From a virus: DNA of 49,551 nucleotides. Position 1 is the first letter of the stretch; every line of letters starts with the position of its first letter. Made by a program: the position numbers and the translations under genes. Where the stretch lies: positions 1-49,551 of IMG/VR virus record IMGVR_UViG_3300033148_002771; one strand, given 5' to 3'. The notes below the pieces were generated by a model. That model was not told where the DNA came from, made no database searches, and was given only the letters and a program-made list of their open reading frames with translations. Below, one piece after another: positions 31,645 through 39,548 of this stretch.

Positions 31645-32192
31645 TAGAGTTCTCCTTTCAATCTCAATTCATTCTTAATGTTACTTACTATTTTCTTGGT
31701 AGTATTGGACTGTTCGTTTAGAGCACCCGCTAAGAGCGGAGATTTACATCTAAGATTGTCTTTATAATCCTGCACCCCCTTAATGATCTCAACCAAAGCC
31801 TTACGCCGGGCAAGGATGCTGAATAGAACAGCAGCAAGACTCCCCAAAAGACCGAATACAGCCATCCACATAGCGAACCGAGATACCGCCAAAGTCATAA
31901 AAAGGGAGGTAGACCCTGACGCTATAACCGCACTTCCCAATTTGGCTGAACCGTTGGCCAGTGCAAAAACACCACCCGCAATTCCCAAGATACTGATCGT
32001 CACCAACCAATTGCTCTTTTTCACTGCTTGCCATAATTGTACTCCTGGTGTGGGCGGTTCTGTTATTACAGGTTGCGGCCCTTGGCGGGATAGCATAGAG
32101 CAGCCGGACGCAAGAACGCCTATCATGCCCAAGATTACTATAATTGCCGCGAAGATATACACGGCGGATACATGTTTTTGTAGGTCCGTCAT
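31644..32192 (-). CDS. Multi-span membrane protein with lipobox-like N-terminus, 182 aa
   Basis: Residues 11-31 form a membrane helix ending LASGCSML, a lipobox-like site. Two to three further helices lie around residues 62-125 (WLVTISILGIAGGVFALANG, MWMAVFGLLGSLAAVLF), and the C-terminus is a charged helix. It overlaps the coiled-coil gene by four bases (ATGA). A holin, envelope or lysis role is plausible from context but unproven. Confidence 0.6.
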   Translation of the reverse strand: MTDLQKHVSAVYIFAAIIVILGMIGVLASGCSMLSRQGPQPVITEPPTPGVQLWQAVKKSNWLVTISILGIAGGVFALANGSAKLGSAVIASGSTSLFMTLAVSRFAMWMAVFGLLGSLAAVLFSILARRKALVEIIKGVQDYKDNLRCKSPLLAGALNEQSNTTKKIVSNIKNELRLKGEL

Positions 32193-32413
32193 GCCGTCAC
32201 CCCCTTCAATTTCTTAAGTTCCGCTATTTGCTTATCCCTTTCATCTACCCGTGTTTTTTGATAAGCAATTTCTGTTTTCGCCTCAACTAACTCTTTTTGT
32301 GCTTTTCCTCTTGCCTCGTGTGCTACTTTTAGGCCGTCCTCTAATTTGGATATAACTTGTCTTTGATGCCTTACTTTAGTTTCAAGCCTTTTTTTACTGC
32401 TTCTTGTTCCCAT
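32189..32413 (-). CDS. Coiled-coil protein, 74 aa
   Basis: GGGAG precedes ATG 32413, which overlaps the primase stop. The whole protein is a charged heptad-containing helix (ISKLEDGLKVAHEARGKAQK, DERDKQIAELKKLKG) without a membrane segment. It may partner the downstream membrane protein, in the manner of spanin subunits, but no signal sequence is seen. Confidence 0.6.
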   Translation of the reverse strand: MGTRSSKKRLETKVRHQRQVISKLEDGLKVAHEARGKAQKELVEAKTEIAYQKTRVDERDKQIAELKKLKGVTA

Positions 32414-34683
32414 TAGTTTGGTCTCCCGAGATATTTGTCATAAACCCATGCCTGTAACGCCAATCCCTTATACTTTAACTCCCGCCGTCCCGATTCCCGT
32501 GACGTTTCTTTACTTACTGAAGGACATTCTGCTAAGATATTACGAATAAATACGGTATTGCCTCCCGCTTTACGCCCATTTTCTCCACACCATTTTTGAT
32601 ACGCCTCAAAGACCATTTGTGTGCTGGTTGATACTTCCAATTTACCCAATGAGCAACATTCATCCACAAACGAACAGATAGGTGATGTAATACTGACCAT
32701 GTCGTGCAGGGTAGCATCTGAGGATTCAGGCCTAATAAACCTTCCACGTTTACGAAGGCGCTTTAACCCCTCCAGTGCCCACGGTATTAGCTTACCTTCC
32801 TCTGCTTCCTTTCTTAGCCGCTTCTTTAGAGTAGTATCCTCTTTCCCAACATACGAATTAGGAAACTCAATGACATTCATGCGGGCTGCAAGGGCCTTAG
32901 CATGATCAGTGAAAGACGGAAGTCCGTTCATGGCTACAGTAAATCTTATTGATAAGTAAGCATCGTAACCCTGGTCATACAAGGGCCTTATGAAGATCGG
33001 ATCACAGCCCACAATACGAAGGATAGTCTCAAGGGCGGCATCAGCCTCACCCGCTCGCGGAGTCTTAGCGTCACCGAGAGTAGCAGCCAGTTTACCGACA
33101 AGAGGAACACGCCCAAATTGCGATGCAAGGCTTTGGAAATCCGTAGAAATACACTGCTGTCTGCCGAGCATAGCTATCATGGCTTCTAAAATTGTGCCCT
33201 TGCCCGACCGAGATCTGCCGGTAAACAGCATCATCCTTTCAAACGACATGTCCGGGGTACAAAGGTAGCCGAACCATTCCTGTAGATGGTCTATCACGCT
33301 GTCGTCATCGTTGAATATGTCCCGAAGTGTAGGAAGTAAAAGTTCTGTCTTAGCATCGGGGTTGAAATCGTAGGGGAATACGCTTATAGAAAAATATGCC
33401 GGGTCAGGATCATAAAGGACGACATTGCCCTTTAGGTATTCTTCTACATCTAACAGACCATTACTAAAAGCTATGAGATTGCGAGGGTCAATCATACCGT
33501 CACGTAACCATATTGGGGGATCGTCTTTTACCGGGCACCACGCAGTAAGAGCGTCAAGGAGGTCTCGTATTTTACCCGCTGTTGGCTTATAGGGTGCTAC
33601 TATGGGACCAGTTGGGGTGGTTTTAATATACCGCTTCCCCTCAAGGTAACGATACAATTTTCCTTTTAGCAAATCTTCCATCATTTCAGTATAGTGGTTG
33701 CCCTCCCAGGTGTACCACTTTTTCCTACGCTTACGCAGCGTGAGCGTGTCACTCTGAATAAAGTTTGTATCCAGGAATCGTCTTGCTATAGGAGCAGCAG
33801 TATCGTCATTGAAAACGTTAGGATCAAGTTTAGGGCCGTGTTTGCCGTGCTTCTTTACATAAGCAATCAGTCCCTCTTGTGTCAATCCGCTTGCTACCCA
33901 CTTGCGAAGATCCTTTATTTCTTTTGGCGGCATCACCCGTTCAATGTCTTTAACCATATCCCGTAGGGCAACATGGCATTTATCTAATCCTTCTTTTCCT
34001 GCTCCTGCATCATTCTCTCCGACGATCCAAACCTTCTTCCCGGTGAGCGGCATTTGTCGTAAGATTTTGAAGCCACCCAAAGCCGAAGGCCTGCCAATCG
34101 CCGTAAAACCCAGATCCGCAGCGGCCAATACGTCAGTTGCACCTTCAACGATAAGGAGCGGTAAGTCACTTTGCGGTAATACCGTCGCATTTTTCTGGAC
34201 CGGATTTCTTTTGGGATCGAGGATATGCAAGTAATTATTCGGCGATACAATCTTAGTTGCTCCCTTAGAAATCCTGCTACAAAGTACCGCAGCAGGGTTT
34301 TCTGTGCTGTCAGATGAGATTCTACACCAATCAGGTCGCCCGCAAATAGGACACTTAACTCCCGCATCTGCGATTCGTATCCATCGGGCACGCCCCGGAA
34401 CATATCCTCCGCCGCTTGCTTGCCTGTTGAGTAGGTAAGTAAGCCCCGGCTTAGAACCTTTCTCATAATACTTTCTCCCGCCTAAACAACGATATTTGAG
34501 ACCCGTGATGTCACCTTTGGCGTCACGCTCCGCGAATACCCAGGCTTGATACGCCGGATAGAACCCCACACCGAGGGCTTGGAGGGAAGAAACCTTTACC
34601 CCCAAGTCCTCGGCTAAGAGTTCAAGCATGGCTGGAAAGACGTTGTTCCGGTAAACATCAAATAGTTTTGCAAGGTCAGCCAT
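32413..34683 (-). CDS. Primase-helicase of the D5/P4 type, 756 aa
   Basis: N-terminal region about 1-100 with beta strands, then a zinc site C111, C114, C120, C135 (CPICGRPDWC). A TOPRIM core follows (LPLLIVEGATDVLAAADLG, Glu180). The SF3/D5 helicase part has Walker A at about 489-497 (GRSRSGKGT) and a following ATLGDAKTP segment. It would prime and unwind DNA for the phage PolA. It lies in the replication operon with TAATG overlaps at both ends. Confidence 0.85.
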   Translation of the reverse strand: MADLAKLFDVYRNNVFPAMLELLAEDLGVKVSSLQALGVGFYPAYQAWVFAERDAKGDITGLKYRCLGGRKYYEKGSKPGLTYLLNRQASGGGYVPGRARWIRIADAGVKCPICGRPDWCRISSDSTENPAAVLCSRISKGATKIVSPNNYLHILDPKRNPVQKNATVLPQSDLPLLIVEGATDVLAAADLGFTAIGRPSALGGFKILRQMPLTGKKVWIVGENDAGAGKEGLDKCHVALRDMVKDIERVMPPKEIKDLRKWVASGLTQEGLIAYVKKHGKHGPKLDPNVFNDDTAAPIARRFLDTNFIQSDTLTLRKRRKKWYTWEGNHYTEMMEDLLKGKLYRYLEGKRYIKTTPTGPIVAPYKPTAGKIRDLLDALTAWCPVKDDPPIWLRDGMIDPRNLIAFSNGLLDVEEYLKGNVVLYDPDPAYFSISVFPYDFNPDAKTELLLPTLRDIFNDDDSVIDHLQEWFGYLCTPDMSFERMMLFTGRSRSGKGTILEAMIAMLGRQQCISTDFQSLASQFGRVPLVGKLAATLGDAKTPRAGEADAALETILRIVGCDPIFIRPLYDQGYDAYLSIRFTVAMNGLPSFTDHAKALAARMNVIEFPNSYVGKEDTTLKKRLRKEAEEGKLIPWALEGLKRLRKRGRFIRPESSDATLHDMVSITSPICSFVDECCSLGKLEVSTSTQMVFEAYQKWCGENGRKAGGNTVFIRNILAECPSVSKETSRESGRRELKYKGLALQAWVYDKYLGRPN

Positions 34684-34928
34684 TAGTTTTTATCCCTAAC
34701 TTGTTTAACCCGTGTCTTAGATGCCGTTAACTGCCCCTCAAGATTTCTAAAACTTACCCCCAAGACCCGGCTAACGTCCCTTTTCAGGGCAGAAATATCT
34801 GATTCAACAGCTATCAAGGTTAACCACAGGTCACAAGCCTCACTATCTGTTAGGGTGATTACTTTTTTACCCGCTTCACGAGCCTGGATAATCTTGTCCC
34901 GTACAATGTCGGATTTTTGCTTGCCCAT
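34683..34928 (-). CDS. Unknown helical protein, 81 aa
   Basis: Helical, with mixed charge (DIVRDKIIQAREAGKKVITL) and a central SEACDLWLTLIAVESDISAL segment. It starts three bases after the 323-aa gene and overlaps the primase start. A replication accessory role is suggested only by position. Confidence 0.55.
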   Translation of the reverse strand: MGKQKSDIVRDKIIQAREAGKKVITLTDSEACDLWLTLIAVESDISALKRDVSRVLGVSFRNLEGQLTASKTRVKQVRDKN

Positions 34929-34930
34929 GA

Positions 34931-35902
34931 TTATACTGCCCCAATATCGTTAAGCGTCTCGTGCATGATCTGATACCACTGTTCCCCGGTAATCGTTTTC
35001 TGGTCCAACTCAGCAAATTCTTCATCCGTGACGCCAATAACCTGTTTGATAGCAGCGTGCCATGCTGCATTACGTGCCTCGTCCGTTGTGCCAACAGCTT
35101 GCATCTCAAAGACTTGATTATATGCTTCTTCCTTTGTCATAGGCGTAATGTCAGTAGCGGCATCAGGAGTTTCAGCAGGTACGGTAGGCAGTGTCGGTGG
35201 TGTCGGTGGTGTCGGCGGGGCTTTCGGGGCGGCCTTAGCCTTTTTCTCGGCTGCAATCTTTGCGTTAGCTGCCGCGACCTTATCAGACTTAGCTTTTTTG
35301 GCTGCTCTCTTCTGTGCCGCAGTCTGCTTGGGTGGTCTTGCCTCTGTTCCTGTAGAAGCAGGCACGGCAAGAGGTGCCTTTGGTGCTTTCTTGGCCGACA
35401 CAGGGGGTGCGGCCTTGCCCGCTTTATTCAGTAGGGCACCAAATTGCGATTGAAGATTTGCTATGCCCGCGGCATCCAATTTTTTCAATCCACCGCGAGG
35501 ATCGGCAGTTGCCTCGTCAATCCAGTTTACAACATACGGATTCTTGTCGGCATACTCAGGATCGTTATCCTCTATTCTCACCATAAACATTTCGGGTGCG
35601 GCCATTTCAGTTAAGGTCTGAAAGTCTTTACCATCCCATCCGTAAACTTTCATTAGCTGCTCGTAAGTAAGGGTTGTTTCCGGGCCGTTCTTACCGTTGA
35701 ACACAAGAAGGAAGTATCCAACAGTTTCCATATCAAAATCGGAAAAATCCACCCAGTCACCCGCTCCGCCATTTAGTGCTTCATCGAACCAATGCACCAA
35801 TTTCATTTTAATTACGAGTTGCGGGAGGTTTTGATTCGCTGTTGAGCTTAATGCCCGATCAATTTCCGTCGCTAAAAATGTTCCTTTTCTATCTGCTTTC
35901 AT
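34931..35902 (-). CDS. Possible ssDNA-binding protein, 323 aa
   Basis: Residues 1-165 form a beta-rich domain (QLVIKMKLVHWFDEALNGGA, ETVGYFLLVFNG) that could be an OB-type binding fold. A long Ala/Lys/Pro/Thr linker (residues about 170-245) follows, then a small helical C-terminal domain. Position between the Sak4-like ATPase and the primase matches the place of single-strand binding or annealing proteins in comparable phages. No defining motif, so inference. Confidence 0.5.
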   Translation of the reverse strand: MKADRKGTFLATEIDRALSSTANQNLPQLVIKMKLVHWFDEALNGGAGDWVDFSDFDMETVGYFLLVFNGKNGPETTLTYEQLMKVYGWDGKDFQTLTEMAAPEMFMVRIEDNDPEYADKNPYVVNWIDEATADPRGGLKKLDAAGIANLQSQFGALLNKAGKAAPPVSAKKAPKAPLAVPASTGTEARPPKQTAAQKRAAKKAKSDKVAAANAKIAAEKKAKAAPKAPPTPPTPPTLPTVPAETPDAATDITPMTKEEAYNQVFEMQAVGTTDEARNAAWHAAIKQVIGVTDEEFAELDQKTITGEQWYQIMHETLNDIGAV

Positions 35903-35914
35903 AATTTCAATTCC

Positions 35915-36169
35915 TCATAAAATAAATTGTTCATAGAATTTCAACATTACAAAGTTTGGATTGTCTACTACTTCCTGATACTCCTCATCACTTAACATAT
36001 CACGTTTACATTTCTCAAATGCTATCATTATGATCATAGCCTCGTTAGCAAGGTGCTTAACTATTTCCAGCTTACGAGGATCACCATGACAATGTTTGAA
36101 TTTCAAGCCTGACTCGCAGGAGCAGGGTTCATTACGTTTTTCTTTGTCGCTGGTAAGCTCAAGTCCCAT
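35915..36169 (-). CDS. SEC-C motif protein, 84 aa
   Basis: I start at ATG 36169 (TAATG overlap, GGAGGA upstream), not at the upstream in-frame codon. It has a SEC-C zinc motif, RNEPCSCESGLKFKHCHG, of the type found at the end of SecA. A helical C-terminus follows (EIVKHLANEAMIIMIAFEKC). SEC-C motifs bind zinc and proteins; its role in the phage is unknown. Confidence 0.75.
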   Translation of the reverse strand: MGLELTSDKEKRNEPCSCESGLKFKHCHGDPRKLEIVKHLANEAMIIMIAFEKCKRDMLSDEEYQEVVDNPNFVMLKFYEQFIL

Positions 36170-37110
36170 TATTCCTGCTCCTCCGGGTGGAATAAATACT
36201 GCCACACTGAATCATCGGATGGTTCACTGAAAAGAATTGTAGGCACGGTATGCGGAATGGTTTTTGATTTGGCAACAAAGTGAATCTCGGGGTGGACACG
36301 GACTACTCTCCTGCCACTGCTTGCGGCTTTATCGTCTTTAGCCACTACCCCCTCATACTCAATTTTGAATACATGATCAGCCCACTCACAATAAAGACCC
36401 CAAATAGAGGGACATACCCTACCATATTGATTTTGGAGTTTTGGCACGTCCTTCAAGAAATTCTCACCACCCGGATTAGAAATTTCCGTCTGTTGGAGTT
36501 GACACACCAGAATAACATTCTTATCCTGTCTTATAAGAGAATCAAGATCCGGCAGGATTAAGTGCATAGTATCATAGAGGTGCCGATACCCATGACCCCA
36601 CCCGTAATCAACTAATCGATCTACATAATGTTTATTCTTACCGTCCGTCTTGATAGTCTCAAGAACAAAACGTTCTGCCAAATCTTGCAAGATAGTAGCA
36701 GTATCTATGGCAACGTTTTCATAATCGGTGAATAAATCCGGCTGTGTGAGAGCGTCACGAACGTCCATAAATGTTTCAACACCGGGAACGTATATCAGAT
36801 CTTCACCCGTTACAGGATGCTTATTCTTGCGACCGCCACGATCAAGTCCGATAAAAACCGTTTTAGGGAGTGCAGCTACAAGGGTAGTTTTCCCCATGCC
36901 AGAGTCACCGTATAAGATAATCTTGTGACCCTCTTTAATGCCACTCCAAGGCTCAACGGTAAATGTTTTCTTTGCCTGTGCTTTCTTGGCAGATTGTGCT
37001 TTGGCCTTACCTCCTGCTGGTTTAGGTGGTAAGCCGGGTACTTTGGGTAACGCTTTCTTGCCTACTGTCGCCGCGGGTGGTGGCGGGGGTGGGGGTGTTG
37101 GATTGCTCAT
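36169..37110 (-). CDS. RecA-like ATPase of the Sak4 type, 313 aa
   Basis: After a Pro-rich, Lys/Ala-rich N-terminus of about 50 residues comes a P-loop ATPase. Walker A is GDSGMGKTT (residues 68-76), a Walker B-like strand is NVAIDT, and NVILVCQLQQTE is typical of the sensor region. Phage Sak4-type single-strand annealing recombinases have this architecture. It is in an operon with a RecB-like exonuclease and a possible SSB, the common recombination triad. AAGGAGG precedes ATG 37110. Confidence 0.75.
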   Translation of the reverse strand: MSNPTPPPPPPPAATVGKKALPKVPGLPPKPAGGKAKAQSAKKAQAKKTFTVEPWSGIKEGHKIILYGDSGMGKTTLVAALPKTVFIGLDRGGRKNKHPVTGEDLIYVPGVETFMDVRDALTQPDLFTDYENVAIDTATILQDLAERFVLETIKTDGKNKHYVDRLVDYGWGHGYRHLYDTMHLILPDLDSLIRQDKNVILVCQLQQTEISNPGGENFLKDVPKLQNQYGRVCPSIWGLYCEWADHVFKIEYEGVVAKDDKAASSGRRVVRVHPEIHFVAKSKTIPHTVPTILFSEPSDDSVWQYLFHPEEQE

Positions 37111-37469
37111 TTGCTTTCCTCCTTCAGTACCGCAAGGGCAAATTCCTTTAAGGCCCCGGACGGAATGTTTAGTAACCTATGACCGTCGTCTTGAGCGTAC
37201 GGTTCAATCGCCTCAAATTGTATCGGTCGTGCAGCATACAAACTACGCACACCCTCCTCTTCTACCGACACATCCATAAAAATATCGTAAGATCCGTTTG
37301 GTTGCCTGGTAAAACACAACTTTCCCTGTTTAGCAAGTTTCTCATTCTGTAACATGCTATCCTGGAGAGCACACAATGGGCATTTATCCCCATTATAAAC
37401 CACGATGCACCCCGGAACAGCGTCACGCCCCATACTACTGTGATCACACGTATGTAATTCATTTCCCAT
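37107..37469 (-). CDS. Zinc-binding protein, 120 aa
   Basis: The N-terminus has several Cys and His (CDHSSMGRDAVPGC and CPLC), probably a zinc site. The rest is a small mixed alpha/beta domain (SYDIFMDVSVEEEGVRSLYA). Strong GGAGG upstream. Overlaps the ATPase gene by four bases. Function unknown; likely works with the recombination genes. Confidence 0.6.
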   Translation of the reverse strand: MGNELHTCDHSSMGRDAVPGCIVVYNGDKCPLCALQDSMLQNEKLAKQGKLCFTRQPNGSYDIFMDVSVEEEGVRSLYAARPIQFEAIEPYAQDDGHRLLNIPSGALKEFALAVLKEESK

Positions 37470-37482
37470 TTGTTTTCCTCCC

Positions 37483-37722
37483 TCAATTTCTCGTTACCGT
37501 AACGTAACCATTTTTTGTAGTTTGCAATCCTGGTATTTCATGTTGTGCAAGCTCCACAACTCCTCCTGGTGTGATGGACAACACAACACCGGCCCCGATG
37601 TTCTCCCCATCTTCGTTCACAGCTACCAGTTGGATTCCGTCATAGCCTGCTAAATCCATGAGCCGAAATTGAACTGGTTCTTCTATCACAGGTTTTTTTC
37701 CACTATAAATTTTAGGTCTCAC
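37483..37722 (-). CDS. Small beta-rich protein, 79 aa, GTG start
   Basis: GTG 37722 has AAAGGAG upstream. The protein is beta-rich (FRLMDLAGYDGIQLVAVNED, GAGVVLSITPGGVVELAQ), resembling a small barrel. It overlaps the zinc-finger gene by 11 bases. No family known. Confidence 0.6.
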   Translation of the reverse strand: MRPKIYSGKKPVIEEPVQFRLMDLAGYDGIQLVAVNEDGENIGAGVVLSITPGGVVELAQHEIPGLQTTKNGYVTVTRN

Positions 37723-37933
37723 GATTTTTCTCCTTTATCTTTTTATGTCTGTATAGATATTTCCGCCCATTCGTAAAAGTTATTTCACAATCTTTGTTCC
37801 TATCCCGATGAAACGCACGATGTCTTGCTATTCCGGGATAATGAAAGTCTTTATTACAAGTATGACAGGTGCAATTTTTATTTTCTTCATTTATACACCG
37901 ATTTGAACCCGTCAGGCGGATTGTCAGGATCAA
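37712..37933 (-). CDS. C2H2-type zinc-finger protein, about 55-73 aa
   Basis: CHTCNKDFHYPGIARHRAFH is a C2H2-like finger (C-x2-C-x11-H-x3-H) followed by basic residues, a type that recurs in phages. The longest frame begins with TTG 37933 inside the exonuclease gene, but the conserved part begins near residue 16 (EENKNCTC), where no standard start codon exists. The true start is unclear. Possibly a DNA-binding regulator. Confidence 0.6.
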   Translation of the reverse strand: MILTIRLTGSNRCINEENKNCTCHTCNKDFHYPGIARHRAFHRDRNKDCEITFTNGRKYLYRHKKIKEKNRET

Positions 37934-39098
37934 GCTCTATACCATTATAACACTGAGCAGTGTAATCACACTTAAACGTAGCCTCACACTGTCGTTCGTT
38001 ATGATAGAAACTATCCGACTTTAACTTACCCCTGATGTCACGGTATATACTCAAAACTTCACGGCGAAACCTATTCATCTCATCTTCTGTCTTGCTCAAC
38101 TCTTTGCGAGCAAAGTAGAAGTCAGGACGATCTACTATGTCTTGAAGAAGGCGGGCACCAAACATATCGGGTGTTTCCCGGATGGCAAAAGTACCTTTCT
38201 TAGCACCAGGTTTAGCCTCGGCCATTATGCCATTGACCTTTATCCCCGCATGTAAGATCTCATGCCCGTTATCGCTACACTCATAATTACCAACCTCAAA
38301 TTTCTGCCCCATATACTCCTTGGACTCAGTAAACTTCTTACTGTCACCCTGGGACAGCATCTTCGGTTTAATCCCCGGCTTATGCCAAGCATCATAGAGT
38401 ATAGTATTGATTGGAGGTTCATCATGCTTAACACCATAAGGGGCAAGCTCGTCGGCAGCCTGCATCCTTTGGATGGCTTCGATATAAAGAGTAGTCTGAA
38501 CATCCAGGTTCAAGTGTGCCCAAAAAGACGAGTCCGAATCCACTGATTTACTGGTAGACTTATGCTCCATGATTGCCAATTTACCACGATACCTCACCAA
38601 CTTATCTATCTTACCCTGAACGGTGACATCAGGTAAGACACGCCCTGAAGGACTGATCAAACGATGCTCAAACTCAAGTTCTCGTGCCAGAACTTCAACC
38701 TCGTCATCGCCATAATGCCAGTTGTACCCGGTAAGAGAATAGAGCAAAATCGTCCGCTCGATGTCTGCTTTCTCCTGATCCATGCTTGATGGAAGTGTTA
38801 CGTACGCTTTATTGAGTACACGCATAACGGCTTCCATAAGATTCTCCGGCAAGAATCCGGTACCCTTGCATAGGGGGCATTCTGGATCGGGTGCTGCAAG
38901 ATTAGCACAGGGTACGCACACACTACCTGGCTTATTAGTCACGACATCCTGGATTTCATGCCAGTTAGTACCAACACGCTGGGTATCAGTATCTTCTTCC
39001 TTGCGTATACCCAAGATGTACTTGGCGTAATAGCGATAGGGACATGCTTTAAGCTCTCCAATTGCCGATGCTGATAATTTTATTTTTCTTCTGCTCAT
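37887..39098 (-). CDS. RecB/Cas4-like exonuclease, 403 aa
   Basis: ATG 39098 has AAGGGGGAT upstream and gives MSRRKIKLSASAIGELKACP; a longer start is less likely. The PD-(D/E)XK core is visible: Asp165 in VQGKIDK and Glu178-x-Lys180 in AIMEHK. Cys19 and a C-terminal group (CEATFKCDYTAQC) recall the iron-sulphur cluster of Cas4/AddB-type nucleases. An extra CxxC...CxxC knuckle (residues 61-77) interrupts the N-terminal half. It likely resects DNA ends for the Sak4-like recombinase. Confidence 0.8.
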   Translation of the reverse strand: MSRRKIKLSASAIGELKACPYRYYAKYILGIRKEEDTDTQRVGTNWHEIQDVVTNKPGSVCVPCANLAAPDPECPLCKGTGFLPENLMEAVMRVLNKAYVTLPSSMDQEKADIERTILLYSLTGYNWHYGDDEVEVLARELEFEHRLISPSGRVLPDVTVQGKIDKLVRYRGKLAIMEHKSTSKSVDSDSSFWAHLNLDVQTTLYIEAIQRMQAADELAPYGVKHDEPPINTILYDAWHKPGIKPKMLSQGDSKKFTESKEYMGQKFEVGNYECSDNGHEILHAGIKVNGIMAEAKPGAKKGTFAIRETPDMFGARLLQDIVDRPDFYFARKELSKTEDEMNRFRREVLSIYRDIRGKLKSDSFYHNERQCEATFKCDYTAQCYNGIELDPDNPPDGFKSVYK

Positions 39099-39099
39099 A

Positions 39100-39318
39100 T
39101 TATCCCCCTTTAATAATCCTAATTGGTATTCCATTACTATCCACTTCAACCTTACGGACGCGGTCTGAGCCTATTTTATATCTCCTTGCCTTGGCCCGCG
39201 TAGTATATACCTCTGCATGTTCCAGGGGCACATCGTCGGCGTCCCAATTCTCATCGACAAAACTTCTATCCTCTACATTCCATAGTACCCAACCATGTTT
39301 TATTTTCTTTCTGCTCAT
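39100..39318 (-). CDS. Unknown small protein, 72 aa
   Basis: GGAGGG precedes ATG 39318, and the gene starts in an ATGA overlap. It looks like a small beta/alpha domain (GWVLWNVEDRSFVDENWDAD, AEVYTTRAKARRYKIG) ending KVEVDSNGIPIRIIKGG. Not recognised. Confidence 0.6.
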   Translation of the reverse strand: MSRKKIKHGWVLWNVEDRSFVDENWDADDVPLEHAEVYTTRAKARRYKIGSDRVRKVEVDSNGIPIRIIKGG

Positions 39319-39548
39319 TTAGCCCTCCGATAAATAGGGTGGTTCAGTAAATAAGGTTTATAAACAATAGGGATACCCCTAAAATATAATGTTTCCGAAA
39401 ACACAGTACGATCCTTTGCTTTTCTAAACACCCACAACAATTTAATTTGTGCAGGCCGCGGCTTCAATACTGATTCACTTGCAGTCAGCATTGAGCTTAG
39501 GGCAATAGTGGTAACAGCCATGAGTCTTAGGAAATTACGACGATTCAT
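39315..39548 (-). CDS. Exported microprotein with Tat-type signal, 77 aa
   Basis: The N-terminus MNRRNFLRLMAVTTIALSSM has the RRxFL twin-arginine motif, a hydrophobic segment and a possible cleavage site near LTA-SES. The predicted mature part of about 50 residues is basic, with aromatics (KLLWVFRKAKDR, YFRGIPIVYKPYLL). It is encoded between PolA and the exonuclease with four-base overlaps on both sides. A periplasmic or membrane role during infection is inferred; no family known. Confidence 0.65.
   Translation of the reverse strand: MNRRNFLRLMAVTTIALSSMLTASESVLKPRPAQIKLLWVFRKAKDRTVFSETLYFRGIPIVYKPYLLNHPIYRRAK

Noticed and set aside
35148-35453. 101-aa plus-strand open frame rich in Gly, Val and Ala
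   Set aside because: It is antisense to the Ala/Lys/Pro linker of the possible ssDNA-binding gene and arises from that low-complexity sequence.
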